A stretch of 64,000 bases of DNA, taken from Alviniconcha marisindica. Taxonomy: Eukaryota; Mollusca; Gastropoda; Provannidae. The stretch covers positions 1,020,001 to 1,084,000 of the forward strand of contig JABMCL010001555.1 in the NCBI GenBank assembly GCA_018857735.1, read 5' to 3'. Positions 45,501 through 57,616 of this stretch are shown here, one piece after another. The notes beneath the pieces were generated by a model. It was not told the DNA's origin, ran no database searches, and saw nothing but the letters and a program-made list of their open reading frames with translations. The number at the start of each line of letters is the position of its first letter. Positions within the stretch are counted from its first letter, which is position 1. A program made the position numbers and the translations under genes.

Positions 45501-45808
45501 CCGAGCTGCACGAGAACTCGGTGCTGGTCGGCGTCAAGCCCGACCCCACCGCCACCAGCACCACCACCGTGCGCTCTCCCACCACCCAGCGGCTGAAGAA
45601 GCTCCGCAAGCAGCGGCGGGGCAGCCGGAAGAACGAGCAGCGCAAGGTCAAGGGCAAGGGCAAGGGCAAAGGCAAGGGCAAAGGCAAAGGCAAGGGCAAG
45701 GGCAAGGGGCGGAAGAGGAAAGGCAGGAAGGGCAAAGGACGCAAGAGGAAGAACAGGAAGAACAGGAAGGCCAACAAACAGAAGGCGGTGGCAGAAAAAT
45801 CGGCCTAA
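41375..45808 (+). CDS. Secreted leucine-rich-repeat protein with (Lys-Gly)n tail, 4 exons
   Basis: Joined exons 41375-41630, 42161-42500, 44021-44207 and 44513-45808 give 2079 nt, 692 residues plus stop. All introns are GT-AG and phases agree (1, 2, 0). The ATG sits in a good context (CACCATGG). The protein has a signal peptide (MATALWLLLAAAVVAACQG), an N-terminal cap with four cysteines (Cx3Cx2Cx6C), about 19 LRRs (e.g. LDLSNNQLVKI, LYMDSNRIRII), a C-terminal cap around WLCDRRLAWLREW, an acidic Asp/Ser linker and a basic tail of Lys-Gly repeats and RKRK/NRKNRK. There is no transmembrane segment, so it is probably secreted into extracellular matrix. The alternation of shorter and longer repeats and the Cx3CxxC cap recall small leucine-rich proteoglycans, but 19 repeats and the KG tail exceed that family. 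Exons are much more GC-rich than introns. The binding partner is unknown; a matrix or shell role is only a guess. Confidence 0.92.
41631..42160 (+). other. LRR intron 1
   Basis: Contains a dispersed-repeat segment (GCCCATATGCGCTCCACCCC at about 41907, shared with 23.58 and 27.61 kb) and C tracts at 41698-41712 and 42048-42075. The acceptor is TTTGACGGCAG|GCAAC. Confidence 0.85.
42161..42500 (+). CDS. LRR gene exon 2
   Basis: 340 nt carrying LRRs 2-6 (from VRVVKKSAFKKL to PEAFSHLVLL). The donor CTGAG|GTATGG leaves phase 2, completed to Arg by the first base of exon 3. (GT)n and (GTGC)n follow within the intron at 42511-42640. Confidence 0.92.
42870..44020 (+). repeat. LRR intron 2 minisatellite copying the exon 3 acceptor
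   Basis: About 11 units of ~64 bp at 43300-44020, plus two diverged ones at 42875-42975. Each contains CCGTCCCCAG then ATACCTATTCCTGAACAAGA and ACCCAGTA. The authentic junction is CCGTCCCCAG|GTACATATTCCTGAACAAG (44011-44039), so each unit repeats the acceptor and the first ~25 nt of exon 3. The non-junction part is CCTACTACTACTAGTCATTC. A (GT)n block and ~300 bp of unique sequence complete the intron. Confidence 0.92.
44021..44207 (+). CDS. LRR gene exon 3
   Basis: 187 nt encoding LRRs 7-9 (FLNKNPLVTVP to QINDTDFT). Starts after CCCCAG. The donor ACG|GTTGGT is weak; the next exon's phase 0 start (NMTKLRL) fits it exactly. Confidence 0.88.
44208..44512 (+). other. LRR intron 3 with a duplicated donor
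   Basis: 305-bp intron. ACGGTTGGTCGTTTTCTGCT + GTTG occurs at the authentic donor (44205-44228) and again, identical, at about 44288-44311. The acceptor is a strong pyrimidine tract CCTCCGTTTTTCAG|AACATG. Confidence 0.9.
44513..45808 (+). CDS. LRR gene exon 4 (terminal)
   Basis: Encodes LRRs 10-18, the C-terminal cap (WLCDRRLAWLREW .. TCEHP), the acidic linker (SDDPDSSSSSSDNND) and the KG/RK tail, ending at a TAA at 45806-45808. A 462-codon open frame on the opposite strand is a GC-rich shadow. Confidence 0.92.
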   Translation, partial: NMTKLRLLALNNNRLHFVANSAFSELHDLDEIWLRNNKLVYIPRGLPDNLRKLYMDSNRIRIIEDGLFPNTSRLDYLTVENNQINRIQNRTFLGLRFLKSLNFRGNELRVIEAGTFDSLRNLSTLSLSDNPLERVEAEAFRDLQNLTFLHLDMCGERMNLEQNFLPQMPHLQQLSMMNSPGLGKAFVQMLADAPMAPIKGLAEIDLTYNDLRTLDPNVRELFPSLQALALDGNSWLCDRRLAWLREWMVTSDVSFSKYEPVTCEHPYSLRGREIRDLGEDEFAEVAPPTEAPSAEDYVRMMEGKQSDDPDSSSSSSDNNDAAAVAVASAPELHENSVLVGVKPDPTATSTTTVRSPTTQRLKKLRKQRRGSRKNEQRKVKGKGKGKGKGKGKGKGKGKGRKRKGRKGKGRKRKNRKNRKANKQKAVAEKSA

Positions 45809-46115
45809 ACGCAGAAATGCTGGAGGGCGCTTTCTTTTTGGGGGCTTGGGGGGAACGGTAGGGCGCGGGGGGAAGGGGGGAACCGGGGAACCGGGCAGGG
45901 TTCCTGAATCCACTGATGATGGACCGTCAGCTTTTGCTTCGTACAGGCCTAAAGTACCTGTGAAATTTGTGGTGAAGCAGAATGCCTCGTTTTCAGCACG
46001 GGGGAAGAGAAGAGAATCTGAATAAACAGTGGACCATCAGATTCTGCTTTGTACAAGAGAAATTTAATTTTGTGTGCGATTTTTCGTGAAGCTGAATACC
46101 TCGTTTTTCAGCACT

Positions 46116-46148
<33 letters not shown>

Positions 46149-46435
46149 GCTGAATCAACTGATGATGTACCTTCAGCTTCTGCTTTGTACAAGAGAAAGT
46201 GATGTCGAGGTCAGGCAGTCCTAAAACACCAGAGCATTTTTTGGTGAAGCCGAATGCCTCGTTTCGAGCGGGGGGAAGAGGGGAAAGGGGGGGGCGGGGG
46301 GGGGGGGGGGGGGGGGGGGGGGATCTGAAGCAGCTGACGGACTTTTCAGCTTCTGCTGTGTGAGAGTAGGCAGGTCTGAAGTACCTGTACAACTTCTAGT
46401 GAAGACGACTGCCTCATTTTCAGCACTTCTGTGTG
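45809..46435 (+). repeat. 3' UTR tandem repeat with G tracts
   Basis: About four ~125-bp units following the stop codon. Each contains GCTTCTGCTTTGTACAAGAG-like, GTGAAGCTGAATACCTCG and TTTTCAGCAC motifs and a variable G run (longest about 28 at 46119-46146 and 22 at 46300-46321). Confidence 0.85.
46021..46026 (+). other. Candidate polyadenylation signal of the LRR gene
   Basis: AATAAA about 215 nt after the stop codon, in the second 3' repeat unit. Further AATAAAAATAAA runs at 46868-46885 are alternative sites. Confidence 0.4.
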
Positions 46436-48009
<1,574 letters not shown>

Positions 48010-48053
48010 CGCACACATGCACACACACACACACGCACACACACACCACACAC

Positions 48054-48096
<43 letters not shown>

Positions 48097-48222
48097 CACA
48101 CACACACGCACACGCACACACACGCACACGCACACACACACACACACGCACACACACACACACACACGCACACACACACGCACACACACACACGCACGCA
48201 CACACACACACACACACACACA
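48010..48222. repeat. (CA)n microsatellite
   Basis: (CA)n with CGCA interruptions. Confidence 0.95.
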
Positions 48223-48790
48223 CTAGACAGAAAACAGAAAGTCAAAGACAGACAAAGAAAAAGGTAGAAAGAGAAAAAACCTGAGAGAAAAAGCCAGTCA
48301 GAGAGAGAGAAACAGAGAGAACACACTCTGTAGCTGACTGAGAGGAAAAAGTTCTACAGAAAAGCCAGAGAGAGAGAACTTGAACTCGAAAACTTTATTT
48401 TACAAGGATTGTAGTTTAGGTTGAGTCAAAACCTGTCTAACAACTAGTCCTTGCTAAGCCACTGATGAATAGATATCAAATTACAGGCATTATTTATATA
48501 TATATACATATAGGCATGAATGAGTGAGTGAAACGTTATACATGAGAATTTCCACACAAACACAGTGTGTTCACAGTGCCAGATGAACACATGCCATACG
48601 TCATTCAGTTACATATTATGAGCATACAACCAGCAAATAAAGCAGCAGAACATCTGATCAGTTCATAATTATGACTAGCATCGGAAAAAAACCCAGAAGT
48701 AGTCAATGCTTATCTTATAAAAAAAACAGTAAGGGAGAGGGAGAGAGAGAAAAAAGAGAAAAAAAAGGGGGATCGGGGGGGGGGGCACTC
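48223..48790. other. Unassigned stretch within the ACAP locus
   Basis: Contains AACTCGAAAACTTTATTTTACAAGG (related to 23.09 kb) and a TATATATA patch. No exon seen. Confidence 0.45.
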
Positions 48791-48829
48791 TCACATGCAG
48801 TCAGAAAAACTGGGTGGAGTTTTATGGGT

Positions 48830-49375
48830 GGAGAGAGAGAGGTGGAACACACTGTGTTACTGACTGAGAGGGAAAAGTTCCAACAACAACAAAAAGCCTG
48901 AGAGAAACAGCAAGTCAGAGAGGGAGACAAAGAGAGAGGTGGAACACACTGTGTTACTGACTGAGAGGGAAAAGTTCCAACAACAACAAAAAGCCTGAGA
49001 GAAACAGCAAGTCAGAGAGGGAGACAAAGAGAGAGGTGGAACACACCCTGATACTGACTGAGAGGGAAAAGTTCCAACAACAAAAAAGCCTGAGAGTAAC
49101 AGCAAGTCAGAGAGGGAGACAAAGAGAGAGGTGGAACACACCCTGTTGTTGACTGAGAGGGACAAGTTCCAAAGAAAAGCCTGAAAGAAACAGCAAGTCA
49201 GAGAGGGAGACAAAGACAGAGGTGGAACACATGGTGTTACTGACTGAGAGGGAAAAGTTACAACAACAACAAAAAGCCTGAGAGAAACAGCAAGTCAGAG
49301 AGGGAGACAAAGAGAGAGGTGGAACACACCCTGATACTGACTGAGAAGGCAAAGCTGCAGGGAAAAGCCAGACAG
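48830..49375. repeat. ~97-bp minisatellite next to an ACAP exon
   Basis: About six units: GGTGGAACACACTGTGTTAC, TGACTGAGAGGGAAAAGTTC and AACAGCAAGTCAGAGAGGGA. The last unit stops 8 bp from the exon at 49383-49457. On the gene's strand each unit contains ACTTTTCCCTCTCAG|TCAG, an acceptor-like sequence. Confidence 0.9.
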
Positions 49376-49382
49376 GACGTAC

Positions 49383-49457
49383 CTTTTGTTGCACCAGCGT
49401 GTGCCTCTCCTCCATCTCCTTCCGCTCCAGTTTGGCCTTTTCACTCAGCTCCTCCAC
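49383..49457 (-). CDS. ACAP exon: end of the BAR domain
   Basis: 75 nt, VEELSEKAKLERKEMEERHT.., matching the last BAR helix (family pattern EKREMEQKH..QQK). The acceptor follows a (GT)n tract (GTGTGGCAG|GTGG), the donor is CAAAAG|GTACGT. Confidence 0.9.
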
Positions 49458-52400
49458 CTGCCACACACACACACACACACCCAGTGCGTTACAACACACT
49501 ATGCATCACCTACAACACATTCCTCTCGCAACCCACACTGCTTTGGCTTGGGCCATGTCACAACACACTGACCCCAGCAAGAACACCAACGGCTACATTA
49601 CGATGTTGTTATGCACTGCGTAGTTACGTGGAGACTGCGCCACAACCCACAGACAACAGTAGGAACACCAAGGCTACATTACAATGTTGTTATGCACTGC
49701 ACAGTTATATGAGGACTGTGCCACAATGCACTGACCCCAGCAAGAACACCAACGGCTACATTACGATGTTGTTATGCACTGCGTAGTTACGTGGAGACTG
49801 CGCCACAACCCACAGACAACAGTAGGAACACCAAGGCTACATTACAATGTTGGAATGCACCTCATAGTTATATGAGGACTGTGCCACAACGCACTGACCC
49901 CAGCAAGAACACCAAGGCTACATTATGATGTTGTTACGCACTGCATAGTTATGCAGGGACTGTGTCACAACACACTGTCCCCAGCAAGAACACCAAGGCT
50001 ACATCATGATGTTGTTAAACACTGCATAGTTACACAAGGACTGTGTCACAACACACTGACACCAGCAAGAACACTAAGGTTACATTATGATACTGTTAAG
50101 TGTTATGCAATGCATAGTTATGTGGGGACTGTGTCACAACACACAGACACCAGTAGGAACACCAGGCTACATTAGGATGCTTTTATGCACTGCATACTTA
50201 TACGGGGACTGTGTCACAACACACTGACACCAGCAGGAACATCAAGGCTGCATTACAATGTTGCTATGCACTGCATACTTACACGGGAACTGTGTCACAA
50301 CACACTGATACCAGTAGGAACACCAAGGCTAAAATACGATGTTGTTACGCACTGCATAGTCACACGGGGGCTGTGTCACAACACACTGACACCAGCAAGA
50401 ACACCATGGCTACATTATGATGTTGTTATGCACTGCATAGTTATGTGAGGACTGTGTCACAACACACTGACACCAGCAAGAACACCAAGGCTACATTATG
50501 ATGTTGTTATGCACTGCATAGTTATGTGAGGACTGTGTCACAACACACAGACACCAACAAGAACACCAAGACTACATTATGATGTTGTTATGCAATGCAT
50601 AGTTATGTGGGGACTGTGTCACAACACACAGACACCAAGGCTAAAATACAATACTGTTATTCACTGCATAGTTACATGGGGACTGTGTTACAACACACTG
50701 ACACCAGCAAGAACACCAATGCTACATTATGATGTTGTTACGCACTGCATAGTTACGCGGGGACTGTGTCACAACACACTGACACCAGCAAGGCTACATT
50801 ACTATGTTGTTATGCAATGCATAGTTATGTGGGGACTGTGTCACAACACACAGACACCAAGGCTAAAATACAGTACTGTTATTCACTGCATAGTTACATG
50901 GGGACTGTGTCACAACACAGTGACACCAGCAAGAACACAAAGGCTACATTACTATGTTGTTATGCAATGCATAGTTATGTGGGGACTGTGCCACAACACA
51001 CAGACACCAAAGCTACATTACTATCTTGTTATGCAATGCATAGTTATGTGGGGACTGTGTCACAACACTGACACAGACACCAGTAGGAACACCAAGGCTA
51101 AAATACAATATTGTTATTCACTGCATAGTTACATGGGGACTGTGTCACAACACACTGACACCAGCAAGAACACAAAGACTACAATGTTGTTATGCAATGC
51201 ATAGTTATGTGGGGACTGTGTCACAACACACAGACACCAAGGCTAAAATACAGTATTGTTATTCACTGCATAGTTACATGGGGACTGTGTCGCAACACAC
51301 TGACACCAGCAAGAACACCAAGGCTAAAATATGATGTTATTATTCACTGCATAGTTATATGGGGACTGTGTCACAACACACTGACACCAGCAAGAACACC
51401 AAGGCTAAAATATGATGTTATTGTGCACTACAATGGTTATGTGGGGCCTACCTTCAACCATGCAAAGCTCCCTCTATAAATGCATCCACCCTCCAGATAT
51501 GGAGATAAGTCCTCAAAAGCTGCCCTGGGTCACCCTATTCCTATCAACAGGTTCCACGATGGTGCTTTGCTTGGTGTCCCCTTTAAAGCCCAACACAGTG
51601 AGTGCTTACATATTATTCAACAAAAAAGGGATTTAATTAGAGATCAGAAAATGTCACACGGGCACAACAACAAAGACCTGAGTCGCCTACGGTAACTCTC
51701 ACCTGGTATGCATGTAAATACAAGTTATATAAATTCCACCAGAGATGCTTCCTCTAATGATGTGCCTTTAAAGGACAAGTCCAAGGTTAGGGGTGATTTT
51801 TGACACGATTTCCATTAAAGCTCACTGAGAACGATGATGTACGTGAAACTGTGATCTGAGGGTCATAAATGCACGAAAAAAAGGCATTTTCTGTCATACC
51901 AAAAACATTGCCATGACGCCCAAAATCACGTGACCATATGCCTACTACATCACTCTGGGGAGTCGCTGCAAAATGGCCAACTCGAGCTCCAAAGACAAAA
52001 CTGATACTTTGCCCGAGAGACCCACAAGGATACAGCCATATCAGTTTGAGCCTGTCAGGCAGGATTTTGAAAGAGTACCGGAACATCGTGTCAGCTTCGA
52101 AGCAAACCCCATGCGGTATTCCATGGGGTTTGCGAAATCGCACTCACTGAAGTGCTCGCTACACAAATAGGCGTGATGCAGCACAGCAAGAAAGTCAGCT
52201 CATTTGAATTGCATAAATTTAATCCACTTTCGCCTCACTGCGGGTCAATTGCGCGGGAGCTTGTGCATTGTTATACCTGGGGTCGTCTGCAAATTGTTAC
52301 AGTTCGCGGCAACACAGTAGGCCGGCACAGTTAACTTTTTGTCGACCACACACAAACACAGTTTACTGAAGAATCTAAGATGGCAATCGCACTGACTCCC

Positions 52401-52868
52401 CAGACTGACGTCACTTCCGGGAAAGTCACATGACTGATGGAGAACCCGAGACTGTAGTCTCGGCCAGCCTACAGAAAATAAAATCAATTAAAAACCCAAT
52501 TAAACATTTTTATCTATTTTTTATTTCATTAAATCTGAAACTAGTGACTCATTTGTCAATCATTTCGATGGTCATTTTGCATACTTAAAAACCTTGGACT
52601 TTTACTTTAAGGATGTACCTCTGGTGGAGTTTATATACCTTGTATTTACTCGCAAACTAGGTGAGAGTTACTGTAGGTGACTTCGGTCTTTGTTGTTGTG
52701 TCTCTGACATCTTTTGAGCGCTAATTAACTCCCTTGTGTGTTGATTCTGCACAAGCACTCTGGGACTCGTTCTGTTTCAGATTCTAACATATCGTTGTTA
52801 GAACACCTTCCAGTAACAACACAGAACTGATACAAACTAAAAGAGTGTGTTTGTGTGTGTGTGTGTGG

Positions 52869-52948
<80 letters not shown>

Positions 52949-53389
52949 TCTGTCTAAAACCGCAAAATAAGCTAAGGGCTAGACACTTAGGAACCAAAGA
53001 CACTGACCTGTGAAGCAATGTCTTTCATATGGGGGTCAAGGTCAGCAAAGAGGTCATGACCTTGATGGAAGAATGTGCTTTGGGCATGCATAAACGACAG
53101 CATCTGTAAACAACAAGGCAGAAGAAAACTTACCATTTAACAAATAAACAAAAAAATGTAAAACACTTCACCACCTCAGCTACAAAGAGTGATCTCCCCA
53201 TTTGCATAGCCTTAAGGAACTTTGCCTTAAAGCAACTACAAAATATTTTTGGTTAAAGAGGTAGATGAAATCAATATTTTTGTTCAAAACATAGAATTAA
53301 CGATTGTTTGAAAATAACCTGATGACTCTGAATGATAGCTTCATGAATGATCATTAGAAGGACTGACAAAATACTATCTTTTCTGCTGC

Positions 53390-53448
<59 letters not shown>

Positions 53449-53452
53449 GAGA

Positions 53453-53517
<65 letters not shown>

Positions 53518-55716
53518 CACACACACACACACACAGAGGACCAGACCAACAAAACTTACTGTTTCTAAAACTTCACATCTTTTCTTTGAGTGTAACACGT
53601 TGATCTGCAAAGAGATGAAGCAAGATCAAGTTAAAGGGAACTCTACAGCAGTACAAGGGAAACAACTACATTTGTACCTTCAGCGAAAGAAATTAAACTT
53701 GGCGTCTTGTCAAATAGTTCATTGTGGCCACACACATTAAAGTACATACTTTGTGTATTATCAGACATGTACATCCAATTCACAGAATAGATTGGTAGTA
53801 TTTTTATTATTCATTTTTTAAAGAAGCAAAATATTACGCAGATTAAACACCTGTGACAATGTCTGTGTTACCACAACCACACAGTAATACCAAAACGTTT
53901 GACAAAAGCCTGTCACCTAAAACAAACAGTCCAGATATGTTTGACAATGAGCAAAGACTGACAATTTCTGTCACCTCAAACTTAGTTCAGACAGGTGTGA
54001 CTCTTAGCAAAGCCTGACAATGTCTGTTACCTCAAACACACAGTTCAGACAGGTGTGACTATTGGCAAAGCTGACAATGTCTGTTACCTCAAACACACAG
54101 TCCAGACAGGTGTGACTATGAGCAAAGCATGACACAGTCTAGACAGGTGTGACTGAGCAAAACCTGACAATGTCTGCTACCTCAAACACACAGTCCAGAC
54201 AGATGTGACTATGAGAAAAACCTCACAATGTCTGTTACCTCCCACAGACAGGTGTGACAATGAGCAAAGCCTGACAATGTCTGTTACCTCAAACACACAA
54301 TCCCAACAGGTGTGATGTTAACAATGAGCAAAACCTGACAATGTCTGTTACCTCAAACACACAATCCCAACAGGTTTGACGTTAACAATCAGCAAAGCCT
54401 GACAACGTCTGTTACCTCAAACACACAATCCCAACAGGTGTGATGTTAACAATCAGTAAAACCTGACAATGTCTGTTACCTCAAAACGCACAATCCCAAC
54501 AGGTGTGACATTAACAATGAGCAAACCCTGACAATGTCTGTTACCTCAAACACACAATCCAGAGAGGTGTGGCTATGAGCAAACCCTGACAACGTCTGTT
54601 ACCTCAAACACACAATCCAGAGAGGTGTGACTGAGCAAAGCTTGACAACGTCTGTTACCTCAAACACACAATCCAGAGAGGTGTGACTGAGCAAAACCTG
54701 ACAACGTCTGTTACCTCAAACACACAATCCAGAGAGGTGTGACTGAGCAACACTGAAAAAAGCCTGACAATGTCCGTTACCTCAAACACATAATCCAGAG
54801 AGGTATGAGCGAAGCATCTCTTCATGGTGGTCAGGTCGTTCAAGGCCTCCTTGCACTCCTGGGGTTTGGTTCGCTGGGCCTGCGAGTTGCGCACAAGGGC
54901 ACCGTCGAGGTCGTCGCTGATCTTCTCAAACTGCTTCCTCATGTCCTTCATTCTTCGGATGTCACTGAAAAAGGTTTCAACACTTCAAAATTACTTCATC
55001 AAGTGTCTGAAAAATGACTGACTCAGTTAAAAAAAATACTCAAATGTGCTTAGCTCATTCAGTCATTGCGCTTATCACAGTGTTAAATTACACACTTCTA
55101 AAATGTTTTCAGATTTTCTTGGCAGTGTTAAAACAATGATCAGGTGTAAAATTATATCAAAATGCTTTCGGGCACAATTCAAATTATGCAGTAGAATTTT
55201 AAAAATTAGAATGGAGTGGTCTTTTCTCCAATTTACCAAATGGACTAGATTTTATGGTCAACTTATGCCACAATACCTCTACAAATTGACCCGCTGTATA
55301 CACAAATGGCCATGAGCTGTTTTGTGTAACATTCCAGCTGCATGCCTAAAGCACGTGTTCATCAGGATTGTGTAAGCTGATAAAAAAGAAATGCATCTAG
55401 TGAAATATACACACAAAAAAGACTCAGTAAAAAATGTGAGCTACACTGTATTACAAAAAAAGAAAAAGAAAAAAAAGGGAGTCGGTGAAGTATACCAGAA
55501 AAGAGAGATCACTGTCAAAAATATGAACTACACTGTATTTGAAAGAAATACGCTTGGTGAAGTACACGCAAAGAGGGACACATGGGTGTCCCCATGCTAA
55601 AAGTGAACTACACTGTGTCCAAAAAAGTCAACAACAAAACCTGGTAAAGCACACCACAAAATGAATCACTCAAAGATTAATGAAAGAAAAACAAAAAGAT
55701 ACAAAGTTGACTACCA

Positions 55717-55766
<50 letters not shown>

Positions 55767-57580
55767 CACACACACACACAAAGGTGTAAAAGAATGTGTG
55801 TGTGCTTTTAATAGGACAGCACAACCATATTGTTTTGCATCATCCTATTAGCCTTCATTTTAACCCTTAGTGTGTTTTAGATCTCTACATTCTATAAACC
55901 GTACAAATAATTTTCTAAACAGCTGAGAGTTCAGTAACTTTGATTAGTATCCAGATATGATTCCTGAAGAATAAGACGACGAAGAAGAAGAAATAGACAA
56001 AGTGCACAGAAACAAAGGAAGCTAATGAAAGTAGTGTCAGCTTACTTTTTGATGAAGGTGTTGAGATTCTTACAAACAGATCTGTGGGCTTGGTCCATCA
56101 AGATCTGAAAATACCAAACGGTAAGTGGAACTGGTTGGTCAAGCAAAATCATAACCAGTACTTAAGCTGGAAACATTGAATTCTAATACAAACTTATAAA
56201 TTATACAGGACTACACATATGAAATAAACAGTTGTATAACTACTAATACTATAAGGCCCAGCTGGTTTTTTTTGCTGTTTTGTTTTTTTGTTTTTTGTTG
56301 GGGGGGGGGGAGGCAAAGTCATAATCAATTTGAGAACCATATTCATGGTTAAAACAAATGCATTCAAAAACCAATTACATTAGTGGGTGTCACCGTGCAT
56401 GGCAAAATACTCCTAGATCCTTGTTGTGCGCCTATATACTGTAGCCACAGTGTCATTGTCAGTACACATAACTTGCTCTTGGTGTGGTCAAGTGTTTAAG
56501 TTGCATGAGCAATGAGTACATGGCATATGGAACAAATCTGCGTAGCATCAGTATGTTGATTTGCAAGTGATCGGTACATGATGAATGATGCTTAAGCTAG
56601 TGTGACACCAGGGTTTTTGACAGAATCAACCAAGCACCCAGCTGAAATTCAAATACAAATACAAACTGAACAGAAAAGGAGGTGCTACTGTTAGTATTGG
56701 ATTCAACAGATAAGCACTGATTCTGTGTTATACTTTTGTTTAACTGTCAATATCCAAGATATTCATGAATCAACATCTGCAATGCACTGTTATACAGCTT
56801 TGAATGATTACACCAGCTGGGTATCTTCTCCTTTCAGTCGGTTGTTGTCACCACACAATTTTCAACTGAGTGTTTTTTGACGAGCTCACATAGAGTCTGT
56901 GTGTACAAGACACTGGTACATAAACAGGTACTGAGACAGACAGACAGACAGACAAACTGACAGATAGATATGACATTCAAATCAAAGTTAACAATTGCCA
57001 CAAAAAACTCCTGTTTTTATAGATAGGTATAATAACACTAACAGCCGTCAATTCTTCAAAGCCAATTCATAAAAGCTTTAAACATCTTACAAAGAACAGC
57101 ATGAAGGGCAGGTTGCAGAGGGTAATACACAAAAATTAAACACTGTTTCTGTGTGCATAGGCATGAAGAAAAAAAGGAAACACACACATCTATCAATCGA
57201 TCATGCTCAAATCATATAAAAATGACAAAAGTAACGCAATTAAACTCACCCCAAAATACTTCATCATCTCCGTCATTGCATGAGCAAAGCGGTTGAGACT
57301 AGTCTGAAAACATGATGCACATGAGGAAATCAACAAAAGCAAAAACTGACAAAGAAACTGAATCTGACACAGAGGTGTGAAAAAGGCAACAGCATATTTT
57401 ATATTAATATTAAAACACAAGTTCTTTTTTAAAATGAAACAAATCTATACTTTCAGTGATAACAAAATGACTGTCTGACTGACTATCTCATGATGCGATT
57501 TGCAGCCTAAGTAGAAAAACACACACACACACAAAAACTCCAAATTAAGCTGCTGTCTTAATTTCGCAGTACCAAAATGA

Positions 57581-57616
<36 letters not shown>

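Larger units (their letters stand above)
51615..52747. mobile_element. Foldback element interrupted by a TTAA-flanked element
   Basis: Outer inverted arms of about 135-150 bp: left 51615-51767 (GGGATTTAATTAGAGATCAG, AACAAAGACCTGAGTCGCCT), right 52611-52747 (the reverse complement, ending AATTAACTCCCTTGTGTGTT). The loop is occupied by 51772-52606. Single arms occur at 40490-40620 and 60913-60950, which supports the arms being an independent repeat family. Confidence 0.75.

Noticed and set aside
44525..45913. 462-codon open frame on the minus strand
   Set aside because: It is the GC-rich shadow of LRR exon 4, whose + strand frame has a clear LRR domain structure and spliced partners.
51938..52170. 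Plus-strand frame with MANSSSKDKTDTLPERPTR as a small gene
   Set aside because: It lies opposite a recognisable THAP pseudogene inside a TTAA-flanked element and has no independent support.
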